Positions 32,366 through 41,795 are shown, counted from the stretch's first letter. The stretch is 64,000 nucleotides of DNA from JBCBGF01 sp038526915 (GCA_038526915.1 JBCBGF010000001.1:124001-188000); one strand, 5' to 3'. Notes: generated by a model not told the origin, from the letters alone. A program made the numbers and translations.

Positions 32366-35300
32366 TCATTCCGCAGCCACCCCTTCGATCCGATCTTCCA
32401 ACTCATCCGCCGCGTCCTGCAGCGCCGCGAGCGTCGCATCGTCGGGCTGCCAGTATTCACGGTCATTCGCTTCCAGCAGCCGGTTCGCCATCCGCGCCGA
32501 CGCCTTGGGGTTCAGCTCCGCCAACCGCCGCCGCATCTCATTGTCCAGGACAAAGGTCTCGCTGATCCGCTGGTACACCCAGGGCTCCACCTGCCCGGTC
32601 GTCGCAGACCAACCGAGCGTGTTCGTCACCTGCGCCTCGATCTGGCGCACGCCCTCATGACCGTGCTGCAGCATCCCCTCGAACCACTTCGGATTGAGAC
32701 TGCGCGACCGCGTTTCCAACGCCACCTGATCCTTCAGCGTGCGCACCTTCCCCGCCCCGCGGGTCTGGTCGCCAATATAGATCGCAGCATCGCTGCCACG
32801 CGCGCGTTTCACCGCCCGACTGATCCCGCCCAGCGTGTCGAAGTAGTGGTCCACCGTCGTGACCCCCAGCTCAACCGACTCGAGATTCTGATAGGCGACG
32901 TCGACGTCCTTTAACGTGCGCTGCAACAGCGCCGCATTCGCACTTGCCTTGCCATCGCGCCCGTAGGCAAAGCTTTTCCGCGCCTCATAGGCATCGGCCA
33001 GCTCATCCTCATCGCCAAAGGCCGAGCTGTCGACCAGCATATTCACGTTCGACCCATAGGCCCCTTCCGCATTGGAAAAGACCCGCAAAGCCGCCGTCTC
33101 CAGATCGCAGCCCATCTGCTCGGCATAGGCCAGCGCATGGGCGCGGATAAAGTTCTGCTCCAGGGCCTCATCCGCACGCGCCGCCTTCCACGCCGCCTCG
33201 GCCAACATCCGCGTCTGCAAGGGCAAGAGGTCCCGGAAGATCCCCGAAAGCGTCATCACCACGTCGATCCGGGGCCGCCCCAACTCCGCCAACGGCACAA
33301 GGTCCGCCCCGCAGAGCCGCCCATAACTGTCAAACCGCGGCGCAGCGCCCATCAGCGCAAGTGCCTGCGCGATCGGCCCGCCATCGGATTTGATGTTGTC
33401 CGATCCCCAGAGGACCAGCGCCACCGACCGCGGCAGTGCGTCATGCGTCTCCAGCAAGAGCTGCGCCTGCTTCGCGCCATCCTGCATCGCGAACGCCGTC
33501 GGCATCCGGAACGGATCGAACGCATGAATGTTGCGCCCCGTCGGCAACACCTCAGGTGACCGGATCAGATCGCCCCCCGGCACCGGCGGGATATACCTCG
33601 CGTCCAACGCCCGCATCAGCGCGGGCAGTTCCGTGTCTTCCATCAAAAGGTCAGACACCCGCGCCCGCGTCTCGTCATCCGTCTCGGCCATCACCCGCAA
33701 ATGCTCGGTCCGCGCATCCTTGCTCATCGGGCGCCCGACCACGTGCATCCCCTCGGGGATCAACGCATCCTCGGTTTCCAAAAGCGTCAGCCACAGCGCC
33801 TCCGGATCCGCCTCGGCGATATCCACAGCCGCCGCCTGATCGGCGATCAACGCCTCCAGCTCAACCCGCTCGGCACTCCCAGGCTCCAGCCCGCGCCAGC
33901 GCGTCACGCTGTCCTTCAACTCTTGCAAGCCCTTGTAGAGACCCGACGCGGCCAAAGGCGGCGTCAGATGCGTCACCGTCACCGCGTTCGATCGGCGCTT
34001 GGCCAGCGTCGCCTCGCTGGGATTGTTGGAGGCATAGAGATACACGTTCGGCATCTCGCCGATCAGCCGGTCGGGCCAGTCATGCGCCCCCAGCCCCGTC
34101 TGCTTGCCCGGCATGAACTCAAGCGCGCCGTGCATCCCGAAATGCAGGATCACGTCCGCCTGATAGGTATCCCGCAGCCAGGTGTAGAAGGTCATGAACG
34201 CGTGCGTCGGCGCAAAGCCCTTCTCAAAGAGCAATCGCATCGGATCGCCCTCGTACCCAAAGGTCGGCTGAACCCCCACAAAGACCTTGCCGAAATGCTG
34301 GCCCAACACGAACACCCCGCGCCCGTCCGACTGCACCCGCCCAGGCGCCGGGCCCCAGACCTCTTCGATCGCATTCAGATGGGGCGTGCCCTGAACAATG
34401 CTGTCGGCGCTGACGTGATCGGCCACATTCGCCTCTTGCCCATACTGCTCGGCATTGCCGTGCAGCACCGCGGTGCGCAGGTCATCGACCGACGCGGGCA
34501 CCTCCACATCATAGCCTTCGGCCTTCATCCGCGTCAGCGTGTTGAAGAGGCTCTCAAACACCGACAGATAGGCCGCCGTTCCTACAGCCCCCGCATTCGG
34601 CGGGAAGCCAAACAGAACGATGCCCACTTTCTTCTCGGCATTCTCCGCCCGCCGCAGCCGCGCCAGCCGCAGCGTCTTCTCGGCCAGCTTGTCGATCCGC
34701 TCAAGACACGGCGCCATCGCGCGGCAGTCAGACGACATCACGCAGTCATGCGCGCAGCCATGGCACCCATGCTCACTATGCCGCCCTGCAAACACCGTGG
34801 GGTTTGTCGCCCCGTCAATCTCGGGCAGGGCGATCAGCATCGTGGTCTCAACCGGACCCAACCCACCGCTTGAGGCCGCCCACTGCCCCAGCGTCTGGAA
34901 CTCCAGCGGATGCGCGGCGACGTAAGGCACATCGAGATCGCTCAGCACCTCAACCGCCGCATCGCTGTCGTTATAGGCAGGCCCGCCGATCAGCGAGAAC
35001 CCGGTCAGCGACACCATCGCATCGACCCGGCCTTTGAAGAACGCCTCAATCGCAGGCCGGCCATCCAACCCACCAGCGAAAGCCGGCAAGCACCGGATGC
35101 CTCTCGCTTCAAACGCCCGGATCACCCCGTCGTAATGCGCGGCGTCCGAGGCCAGAATATACGACCGCAACATCAACAGCCCGACCGTCGCCACCGGCTC
35201 CGCAGGCCCCGGCAACGCGTCGAGATCCGTGGTGATATGATGCCCCGGCAGATCGGGGTGATAGAGCCCTACCTCCGGATAATCGATCGGCGCTGCCGCC

Positions 35301-35914
35301 TCGCGCCCGCGCCACGCGGCATCATGGCTATACCGCGACACCAAGAACCGGATCATCGATTCCACATTATCGTCCGACCCGCCCAGCCAGTACTGCATCG
35401 TCAGGAACCAGGCCCGCAGATCCTGCGCCTTGCCTGGAATGTATTTCAGGATCTTCGGCAGCCGGCGCAGCAGTTTCATCTGCTTCTCGCCCGACGCCGC
35501 CGACGGTTTCGACGAACCGCGCAACCGCTTGAGCAGCGCCATCGCCCCACTCGCCGGTTTCGCCATGTCCAGATCGCCCATCCGCGTCAGCTTCACGACT
35601 TGCGGATCGGCAATCACCCCGATCATCGCATCACAGTGGTCCCGCCGCGCCTGCAGATCGGGCAGGATCGCCGTGATATGCTCCTCGATGAACAGAAGGT
35701 TCGCCACGACAATATCCGCATGCCGCACCGCATCCCGCGCCAGATCGAGTGCCGCGGGGTTCTCGGCCCACTCGGCGGCGGCATGCACAGTCACCGACAG
35801 TCCGGGAAACTCCCCCGCCAAACGTTCAGACACCCGCGCCGCGGGCCCCGCGGAATGCGCGTCCAGCGTGACAATCACCACGCGGTAGCCGGGGATGTGG
35901 CTGTCATCGCGCAT
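32366..35914 (-). CDS. bchH: Magnesium chelatase subunit H
   Basis: This encodes 1182 residues, the large porphyrin-binding subunit that, with BchI and BchD, inserts Mg into protoporphyrin IX. It shows CobN/BchH family segments such as NLLFIEEHITAILPDL, GAYGSNVNMLVDSSAFGDEDELADAYEARKSFAYGRDGKA and HYFDTLGGISRAVKR. A Cys-rich patch HGCHGCAHDCVMSSDC is also present. BchI and BchD are not encoded in this window. The ATG at 35912-35914 lies inside the end of bchB (11-base overlap). Confidence 0.96.
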   Translation of the reverse strand: MRDDSHIPGYRVVIVTLDAHSAGPAARVSERLAGEFPGLSVTVHAAAEWAENPAALDLARDAVRHADIVVANLLFIEEHITAILPDLQARRDHCDAMIGVIADPQVVKLTRMGDLDMAKPASGAMALLKRLRGSSKPSAASGEKQMKLLRRLPKILKYIPGKAQDLRAWFLTMQYWLGGSDDNVESMIRFLVSRYSHDAAWRGREAAAPIDYPEVGLYHPDLPGHHITTDLDALPGPAEPVATVGLLMLRSYILASDAAHYDGVIRAFEARGIRCLPAFAGGLDGRPAIEAFFKGRVDAMVSLTGFSLIGGPAYNDSDAAVEVLSDLDVPYVAAHPLEFQTLGQWAASSGGLGPVETTMLIALPEIDGATNPTVFAGRHSEHGCHGCAHDCVMSSDCRAMAPCLERIDKLAEKTLRLARLRRAENAEKKVGIVLFGFPPNAGAVGTAAYLSVFESLFNTLTRMKAEGYDVEVPASVDDLRTAVLHGNAEQYGQEANVADHVSADSIVQGTPHLNAIEEVWGPAPGRVQSDGRGVFVLGQHFGKVFVGVQPTFGYEGDPMRLLFEKGFAPTHAFMTFYTWLRDTYQADVILHFGMHGALEFMPGKQTGLGAHDWPDRLIGEMPNVYLYASNNPSEATLAKRRSNAVTVTHLTPPLAASGLYKGLQELKDSVTRWRGLEPGSAERVELEALIADQAAAVDIAEADPEALWLTLLETEDALIPEGMHVVGRPMSKDARTEHLRVMAETDDETRARVSDLLMEDTELPALMRALDARYIPPVPGGDLIRSPEVLPTGRNIHAFDPFRMPTAFAMQDGAKQAQLLLETHDALPRSVALVLWGSDNIKSDGGPIAQALALMGAAPRFDSYGRLCGADLVPLAELGRPRIDVVMTLSGIFRDLLPLQTRMLAEAAWKAARADEALEQNFIRAHALAYAEQMGCDLETAALRVFSNAEGAYGSNVNMLVDSSAFGDEDELADAYEARKSFAYGRDGKASANAALLQRTLKDVDVAYQNLESVELGVTTVDHYFDTLGGISRAVKRARGSDAAIYIGDQTRGAGKVRTLKDQVALETRSRSLNPKWFEGMLQHGHEGVRQIEAQVTNTLGWSATTGQVEPWVYQRISETFVLDNEMRRRLAELNPKASARMANRLLEANDREYWQPDDATLAALQDAADELEDRIEGVAAE

Positions 35915-37466
35915 AGTGTGCTTTCGCCTCATAGAGGGTATCGACGCTGATCTCGGCCACGCCACGCTCGGCGGCAAACAATTCCGTATTCCGCCGCGCC
36001 TTCCCGCGCACAAAGAACGGGATCTTCTTCAACTCCCGCTCCGCATCCGCCTGCCAAACAACCAACCCATCGGTCTGCACGACCGGCACTTCATTCTTTG
36101 GTCCCGAAATATCCCGGGGGTCCGGGGGCTGGCCCCCGGCGCTCTCCACCCGTGGCGCATGCCCGCCATGGTGGCTCGGCCCCGCCGCATCGTGGAACTC
36201 AAAGTCTTCCCGGAACATGTGCAACAGATGCTCTTCCAGACCCATCACGAGCGGATGGACCCAGGTATCAAAGATCACATTCGCGCCTTCCCAGCCCATC
36301 TGCGGGCTGTAGCGCGCGGGGAAATCCTGCACGTGAACAGGCGCTGAGATCACCGCGCACGGGATGCCCAAACGCTTGCCGATATGCCGTTCCATCTGGG
36401 TGCCAAGGATCATCTCGGGCTGCGCCGCCTCGATGGCCTCCTCGACAACGAGGTAGTCATCGGTGATCAAGGGCTCGACCCCGAACTCCTTGGCCAACGC
36501 CCGGATATCCCGCGCAAACTCGCGGTTGTAGCAGCCAAGGCCCGCAACCGTGAACCCCATCTCATCCCGCGCAATCCGCGCGGCGGCCTTCACGTGGGTC
36601 GCGTCGCCAAACAGGAACACCCGCTTACCCGTGAGATACGTTGAATCCACCGACTTCGAATACCAGGGCAACCGCAGCCGCGACGTATCCGCGACACCCG
36701 TCATCCCGGTGATCTCCCGCACTTCAGCGATGAAATCCTGCGTCGCGCCAACGCCGATCGGCACCACCTTCGTGTAGGGCTGATCGAAGTTCCGCTCCAG
36801 GAACCGCGCCGCCGCCTCACCCGTCTCAGGGTACATCAACACGTTGAAATGTGCAGCCGGCAACCGCGCGATATCCGCAGGCCGCGCGCCCATCGGCGCA
36901 CAGACATTCACCCCGATCCCGAGGTCATGCAGGATCGCTGTCACCTCTTCGATGTCATCGCGATGCCGGAACCCCAGCCCCGTTGGCCCAATCAGGTTCG
37001 CCGTGATCGCCGCCGTCTTCTCCTGCGGTCGGGCCAGATGCCGGACAATCTGGAAAAACGTCTCGTCGCAGCCAAAGTTCTCCTTCCGCTGATAGCTCGG
37101 CAGCTCCAGCGGAATGACCGGGATCGGCAAGCCCATCGTCTCGGCCAGCCCACCCGGATCGTCCTGGATCAACTCGGCGGTACATGACGCACCAACGATA
37201 ATCGCCTCCGGCTGGAACCGCTCATACGCATCGCGGCAAGCATCCTTGAACAGATGCGCCGTGTCTGAGCCGAGGTCGCGGGCCTGAAATGTCGTGTAAG
37301 TCACCGGCGGGCGATGATCCCGCCGCTCGATCATCGTGAACAGGAGGTCCGCATAAGTATCGCCCTGAGGCGCATGCAGCACATAGTGCAGCCCCTTCAT
37401 CCCCGTCGCGACACGCATCGCGCCAACATGGGGTGGGCCCTCATATGTCCAGACGGTCAGCTTCAT
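35904..37466 (-). CDS. bchB: Dark protochlorophyllide reductase subunit B, with repeat-encoded insert
   Basis: This encodes 520 residues and pairs with BchN to reduce ring D of protochlorophyllide. The unusual cluster ligand Asp36 (PQGDTYADLL) is present, as are the Cys region VGASCTAELIQDD and GCYNREFARDIR. The C-terminal light-independent-reductase helix domain (ELKKIPFFVRGKARRNTE) ends at DTLYEAKAHYAR. Between the catalytic part and that domain, residues 442-458 are encoded by an interspersed palindromic repeat (36094-36143), in frame. This region is a variable linker in the family, so function is probably kept. The start is the ATG at 37464-37466, overlapping bchN (ATGA). Confidence 0.95.
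   Translation of the reverse strand: MKLTVWTYEGPPHVGAMRVATGMKGLHYVLHAPQGDTYADLLFTMIERRDHRPPVTYTTFQARDLGSDTAHLFKDACRDAYERFQPEAIIVGASCTAELIQDDPGGLAETMGLPIPVIPLELPSYQRKENFGCDETFFQIVRHLARPQEKTAAITANLIGPTGLGFRHRDDIEEVTAILHDLGIGVNVCAPMGARPADIARLPAAHFNVLMYPETGEAAARFLERNFDQPYTKVVPIGVGATQDFIAEVREITGMTGVADTSRLRLPWYSKSVDSTYLTGKRVFLFGDATHVKAAARIARDEMGFTVAGLGCYNREFARDIRALAKEFGVEPLITDDYLVVEEAIEAAQPEMILGTQMERHIGKRLGIPCAVISAPVHVQDFPARYSPQMGWEGANVIFDTWVHPLVMGLEEHLLHMFREDFEFHDAAGPSHHGGHAPRVESAGGQPPDPRDISGPKNEVPVVQTDGLVVWQADAERELKKIPFFVRGKARRNTELFAAERGVAEISVDTLYEAKAHYAR
36094..36143. repeat. Interspersed palindromic repeat, copy 3, inside bchB
   Basis: Begins TTCTTTGGTCCCGAAATATC, then CCGGGGG and the hairpin CCGGGGGCTGGCCCCCGG. 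It has the same orientation and the same leading 30 bases as copies 1 and 2, but lies wholly within the bchB reading frame, where it encodes SAGGQPPDPRDISGPKN. The frame is maintained on both sides. Confidence 0.85.
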
Positions 37467-38749
37467 GTCGCCGCCTCCAGCCGCAGCCTCTCGCGCCGCA
37501 CCAAAGGTCGTGAGAAGAGCCCCGCCAGATCGCCCGCCTGTTCGTAGAAATGCACCGGCGTGAACAACAGCTCGATGGCCCATTTCGTAGCCATCCCTCG
37601 CGCTTCCAGCGGGTTCGCCAGGCCCAGGCCGCACACCGTCAGGTCCGGATCCGACGCAATCGCACGGTCCAGCTGCCGGTCGACATCCTGCCCTTCGGAG
37701 ATCACCGGCCCCTGCGCGATCAGATCGAGATCCGGCCCGACGATCCGCTTGTGGATGAAGGGCGATCCGATCTCGATCGCCTCCATCCCGCATTCGCGTG
37801 TCAGGAACCGCGCCAGTGGTACTTCCAGCTGGCTGTCGGGGAAAAAGAAGATCGATTTGCCCCGAAGCTCCGCCGCCTGCGCCGCAATCGCTTTGCGCGC
37901 CCGCGCCCGAGGGGCGGCCGTCACCCGCTCAAACACCTCATCGGAGACGCCAAATTCATCGGCCACGGCCCGCAACCACGCGGTTGTGCCCTCATCGCCA
38001 AACGGAAACGGCGCCTCGATATGCCGGGCACCGCGCCGCTCCAACGCCGCGTGGGTATCGCCCAGAAACGGCTGGGTCAGCGCAAAGACCGTGTTCGGCC
38101 CCACGCCCGCAATCTCGGCCGCGCGCCGCGACGGCAGGCACCGCACCGGCCCGATACCAAGCGCCTCAAGAAGGCCCAGCGCCTGGTCCTCGACCACATC
38201 CGGCAAGGCACCGACCAATAAGAGTTCACGCGCCTCGGTCGCGGGCATCGCCGGCACCATGGACGCCAGGCACGCATCCTCACCTTGCGTAAAAGTCGTC
38301 TCAATCCCGGAGCCTGAGAAGTTCAGCACCCGCACATGGGGCGCATGTTGCATGCTGAGGCGTTCTGCCGCACGCGCCAAATCGAGCTTAATCACCTCCG
38401 ACGGGCACGATCCCACCAGGAAAAGCTGCCTTATGTCAGGCCGCCGTGACAGCAACCGCGCCACTTCGCGGTCCAGTTCCTCATGCGCATCTGCCAGACC
38501 GGCCAGATCCGTCTCTTCGAGAATCGCCGTGCCAAACCGTGGCTCGGCGAAAATCATCACCCCAGCCGCAGACTGCAAAAGATGCGCGCATGTGCGCGAT
38601 CCGACGACTAGAAAAAAGGCGTCCTGCATCTTGCGGTGCAACCAAATGATCCCGGTCAAACCGCAGAAAACCTCACGCTGCCCCCGCTCTTTCAAAACGG
38701 GCGCATTCCGGCATCCGGCGTCGGGCGCGATCGGGCTGTGATCGTTCAT
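37463..38749 (-). CDS. bchN: Dark protochlorophyllide reductase subunit N
   Basis: This encodes 428 residues and is homologous to NifD. With BchB it forms the catalytic component of light-independent protochlorophyllide reductase. Three cysteines holding the NB-cluster are visible: C29 (REVFCGLTG), C54 (SRTCAHLLQ) and C115 (VGSCPSEVIK). The fourth ligand is Asp36 of BchB. It overlaps bchF upstream and bchB downstream by four bases each, so translation of the three is coupled. Confidence 0.96.
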   Translation of the reverse strand: MNDHSPIAPDAGCRNAPVLKERGQREVFCGLTGIIWLHRKMQDAFFLVVGSRTCAHLLQSAAGVMIFAEPRFGTAILEETDLAGLADAHEELDREVARLLSRRPDIRQLFLVGSCPSEVIKLDLARAAERLSMQHAPHVRVLNFSGSGIETTFTQGEDACLASMVPAMPATEARELLLVGALPDVVEDQALGLLEALGIGPVRCLPSRRAAEIAGVGPNTVFALTQPFLGDTHAALERRGARHIEAPFPFGDEGTTAWLRAVADEFGVSDEVFERVTAAPRARARKAIAAQAAELRGKSIFFFPDSQLEVPLARFLTRECGMEAIEIGSPFIHKRIVGPDLDLIAQGPVISEGQDVDRQLDRAIASDPDLTVCGLGLANPLEARGMATKWAIELLFTPVHFYEQAGDLAGLFSRPLVRRERLRLEAAT

Positions 38750-39234
38750 GCCGCCACCTCGCCCTCAAGGCGCGCAACGCGCAGCTTCCACAGGAACTGA
38801 CCGGCATTGATGACATAGGCCATATAGGCCGCCAGTGCGACTGCCATCAGACCGGACGCATCCAGCGAACCCGTTGAAAGCGCCCAGATATATGCGGTGT
38901 GCAGGGCAATCACGACGAAGCTGAAAACGTCTTCCCAGAAGAACGCAGGCGCAAACAGCCACTTGCCGAAAACGACCTTCTCCCAGATCGATCCGGTGAC
39001 CATGATGGCATACAGAAACCCGGTCTTGACCACGATCGAAATGGTGGCCGCCATATAGCCTTCGCCGGTCCACAAATAGCGCAGAACCAGCGCCAGTGAG
39101 ATCAGAAATACCACGAATTGCGCTGGCGCCAGAACACCCTGAACCACGGTCCACACCGATGCGTCGCGACGCGCACGTTCATCAGGTGTGTAAAGCCGCG
39201 TTCCCGGCGGACCGGAGACTGCAGGTGCAGGCAT
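38746..39234 (-). CDS. bchF: 3-vinyl bacteriochlorophyllide hydratase
   Basis: This is a 162-residue membrane protein with about four helices that adds water to the C3 vinyl group of chlorophyllide, on the way to the acetyl group of bacteriochlorophyll a. Typical sequence is TLYTPDERARRDASVW-like at the N-terminus, then FVVFLISLALVLRYLWTGEG and FGKWLFAPAFFWEDVFSF. It is the first gene of the long minus-strand run to hemA. A PpsR-type site lies 57 bases upstream of its ATG. Confidence 0.94.
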   Translation of the reverse strand: MPAPAVSGPPGTRLYTPDERARRDASVWTVVQGVLAPAQFVVFLISLALVLRYLWTGEGYMAATISIVVKTGFLYAIMVTGSIWEKVVFGKWLFAPAFFWEDVFSFVVIALHTAYIWALSTGSLDASGLMAVALAAYMAYVINAGQFLWKLRVARLEGEVAA

Positions 39235-39290
39235 GAAAAGACTCCCAGCGGACTATCGCCAACCGCAGACTACTGCTCTATCGCGGAAAG

Positions 39291-39308
39291 TGTCAATTAT
39301 AACTTACA
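39291..39308. promoter_or_regulatory. PpsR/CrtJ site, bchF side
   Basis: TGT-CAATTATAACTT-ACA exactly fits the TGT-N12-ACA binding consensus of PpsR/CrtJ. It lies 57 bases upstream of the bchF start, so aerobic or high-light repression of bchFNBHLM and beyond is expected. Confidence 0.8.
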
Positions 39309-39380
39309 CTCTGGAAATCTGTTCGTTGACACCGCCCAGCGGTGAACAGAACCCCGCCAGGGCATGCGTTTTTAACTGAA

Positions 39381-39404
39381 AAAACAGGAGTTTTCTCCTG
39401 TTTT
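39381..39404. other. Perfect palindrome between bchF and ppaA
   Basis: AAAACAGGAG-TTTT-CTCCTGTTTT is a 10-bp perfect inverted repeat with a 4-base loop, midway between the two PpsR sites. With T-runs on either strand it could act as a two-way transcription block between the divergent operons, or it could bind a second dimeric regulator. Confidence 0.6.
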
Positions 39405-39437
39405 GGTCCAGAAACCCGCCGATAAACACGCTAAAAC

Positions 39438-39455
39438 TGTCAATTTTCTTTGACA
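39438..39455. promoter_or_regulatory. PpsR/CrtJ site, ppaA side
   Basis: TGT-CAATTTTCTTTG-ACA fits TGT-N12-ACA and carries the extended TGTCA...TGACA form. It lies 88 bases upstream of the ppaA start, so PpsR could bridge to the distant bchF site or control ppaA-ppsR itself. Confidence 0.8.
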
Positions 39456-39543
39456 TTCTGACCGCGCTATACGACTGTTGGCGCCATTGGGCCGATGACG
39501 ACTCACCTTATGTCGGGCCGCGTGCCACTCGGGATTGCCCGGA

Positions 39544-40344
39544 ATGACAGACCGTCAGGACAGCAGAAGACTACGGACCGAAGGCGGCGCTGCGCCCACC
39601 TTCGAAAGTCTGGCCGAGCATGCGATTGCCATGCTCGCTTCCAAGCGGGCACCGGGCGGATTGGTTCTGTCCGAACGCCTGGTGCTGGACCTGATAGATG
39701 GCGCCCAAGCCGACGATCCCGACAGGCTGCGCACCGCCGTCGTGGATTTGACGCACACTGGTATCCCGCCAGAAGAGATTATTGATTACTACATCCCCGA
39801 GGCGGCCCGCCGCATGGGGGAGCAATGGTGCGAAGATCAGATGGGCTTCGCGGACGTCACAATTGGGGTTGCACGGCTCCAGCGGGCCATGCGCGATCTC
39901 TCCATCGACCCGCGCCAGCACGCGAACGCCGGACGTGGGACCGTATCGATCCTGGTGGCCGTGGCCGAGGGCGATTACCATACGCTAGGCGCCATGGTTT
40001 TAACCGAACAGTTCCGCCGGATCGGTGTATCCGTGAGACTGCTCCTGGGCGATGACGCCCGCGACACGCAACGCATTGTTGCCACGGGCGATTTCGACGC
40101 TATCTTTTTCTCATTGGCGGTGGCTGAGGGGTTGGGTCCGCTTCGTGATCTGATCGACCAGGTGCGCCAAGTGTTGCCCAAGCCCACTCCAATCGTGGTT
40201 GGTGGTGCCGTTGGGACGAGTGGACTGAACATAAAGAAGCTGACCGGTGCCGATCACGCGACAACAGACCTCAAAGAAGCGCTGCGTCTATGCGGTCTGA
40301 AGATTTCACCTCAAGGCGCAAGGCAACGCGCCACGTCGGAGTAG
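39544..40344 (+). CDS. ppaA: PpaA/AerR, cobalamin-binding antirepressor
   Basis: This encodes 266 residues. An N-terminal helical region (to about 120) is followed by a B12-binding domain. The segment VAEGDYHTLGAMVL carries the candidate cobalt-ligand His (about H146, matching the position known in AerR). Gly-rich IVVGGAVGTSGLNIKKL closes the fold. PpaA/AerR binds cobalamin in a light-dependent way and counteracts PpsR/CrtJ. The ATG at 39544 is chosen over a TTG three codons earlier. It is followed by ppsR on the same strand. Confidence 0.9.
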   Translation: MTDRQDSRRLRTEGGAAPTFESLAEHAIAMLASKRAPGGLVLSERLVLDLIDGAQADDPDRLRTAVVDLTHTGIPPEEIIDYYIPEAARRMGEQWCEDQMGFADVTIGVARLQRAMRDLSIDPRQHANAGRGTVSILVAVAEGDYHTLGAMVLTEQFRRIGVSVRLLLGDDARDTQRIVATGDFDAIFFSLAVAEGLGPLRDLIDQVRQVLPKPTPIVVGGAVGTSGLNIKKLTGADHATTDLKEALRLCGLKISPQGARQRATSE

Positions 40345-40379
40345 CCGATGATCCTGCCGCCACCATCGGAGACGGCAAG

Positions 40380-41795
40380 TTGAGCTCGCGCGGGACGCGG
40401 TATTGGAGCACGGGCTCCATCCCCCTGATCGGGCCTGATGTCCTTGGCGACATCATCTCCACCGCGGGCGATATCGGCATCGTGATTTCGGACGTTGGAC
40501 AGATCCTGAGCGTCCTCGTCAATCCGACCCACGCAAGTTTCGGCCGCCTCGATCATTGGGAAGGCCACGACATCCGCGATTTCCTGAGCACCGAAAGCAT
40601 CCCAAAGCTGGAGACCCAGCTTGATGCCTTCTCCTCGGGCGCAGAAACCACGCGGTCCATGGAGCTGAACCACACCGATAACGGCGATTGGCAGTTCCCT
40701 ATTCGGTACACGTTGCATCAAATCGGCCCGGATGGCGCGCTTCTGATGCTGGGTCGCGACCTACGCCCAATCGCCGAGATGCAGCAGCAGCTGGTCAAGG
40801 CTCAGCTCGCGCTGGAACGCGACTATGAACAGCAGCGTGAACATGACACCCGCTTCCGCGTTTTGATGGACAGCGTGACCGAAGCTGTTGCCTTTGTCTC
40901 GCTCAGCTCAGGGCGCGTCACCGATGTCAACGGTCCGGCCTGCGCCCTGTTGGGCGGATCTCCATCGGAGTTGCACAACGCGGGCTTTGCGCAAGAGTTC
41001 GAATCCCGGCGCAAAGGCGAACTGATCGACCAATTGGCCAACATGGCCATCACCGAGGGCAGCAAACCGGTTGAGCTGATGGCCCGCCGATCCCGAAAGC
41101 GCTTGCTGATCGCCCCCGTCCTGTTCCGCGCTGCCGGTGATCGCTACCTACTGTGCCGCCTCGAGAACGCCGACGACGTCGAACCGACGACCGATGAGCT
41201 GACCGAAAACCTCAACGGCCTTTATCAGGAAGGCAGCGATGCCATCGTGTTCACCGATGCAGGCGGCCTGATCCTGTCGGCGAACGAAGCATTCCTGAAC
41301 ATGGCCGACATCGCGCATGTCACGCTGGCCCGAGGGCGGCCCTTGGCCGACTACCTCGCGCGCGGATCGGTAGACAGCAAGGTGTTGATCGACAACGCCA
41401 CCCGCTCGGGCAACATGAGCATGTATGCCACCAAGCTCACGTCCGAGTTTGGGGCCGAAACCTCGGTAGAGATCTCCGCCACCTACCTCAATGACCGGGC
41501 CAAGCCGGCGCTTGTCTATGTCATCCGCGACGCAAGCCGCGTCGATGCCGTGCGGCGGCCCGGCGTGGCGGTCAGCGATGATGGCGTGCGCAGCGTGATG
41601 GAATTGGTGGGCTCCGCCACGCTGAAAGACATCGTCAGCGAAACCACCGATGTCGTTGAAAAGATGTGCATCGAAACGGCGGTGGAGTTGACCCGCAACA
41701 ACCGCGTGGCCGCCGCCGAAATGCTGGGCCTCAGCCGGCAGAGCTTGTATGTAAAGCTCCGTAAATATGGGCTTTTGAACAAGTCGCCCAACTAA
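40380..41795 (+). CDS. ppsR: PpsR/CrtJ, repressor of photosynthesis genes
   Basis: This encodes 471 residues from the preferred start. An N-terminal domain precedes a glutamine-rich coiled linker (MQQQLVKAQLALERDYEQQ), two PAS domains and a C-terminal Fis-type helix-turn-helix (NNRVAAAEMLGLSRQSLYVKLRKYGL). Two redox-relevant cysteines can be placed: C259 (YLLCRLE) and C430 (VEKMCIE, in the DNA-binding region). I chose TTG at 40380 because GGAGA lies about eight bases upstream and the family N-terminus (SSRGTRYWSTGSIPLI) starts exactly there. An ATG at 40290 would overlap ppaA by 55 bases. The likely targets are the TGT-N12-ACA sites in this window. Confidence 0.92.
   Translation: MSSRGTRYWSTGSIPLIGPDVLGDIISTAGDIGIVISDVGQILSVLVNPTHASFGRLDHWEGHDIRDFLSTESIPKLETQLDAFSSGAETTRSMELNHTDNGDWQFPIRYTLHQIGPDGALLMLGRDLRPIAEMQQQLVKAQLALERDYEQQREHDTRFRVLMDSVTEAVAFVSLSSGRVTDVNGPACALLGGSPSELHNAGFAQEFESRRKGELIDQLANMAITEGSKPVELMARRSRKRLLIAPVLFRAAGDRYLLCRLENADDVEPTTDELTENLNGLYQEGSDAIVFTDAGGLILSANEAFLNMADIAHVTLARGRPLADYLARGSVDSKVLIDNATRSGNMSMYATKLTSEFGAETSVEISATYLNDRAKPALVYVIRDASRVDAVRRPGVAVSDDGVRSVMELVGSATLKDIVSETTDVVEKMCIETAVELTRNNRVAAAEMLGLSRQSLYVKLRKYGLLNKSPN

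Noticed and set aside
36014..37793. Longer bchB frame starting at 37793
   Set aside because: The extension is in a non-coding frame opposite or within bchN and lacks homology; MKLTVWTYEG at 37466 is the conserved start.
39301..39345. TGT-TCGTTG-ACA near the bchF promoter as a further PpsR site
   Set aside because: The spacing is six bases, not twelve.
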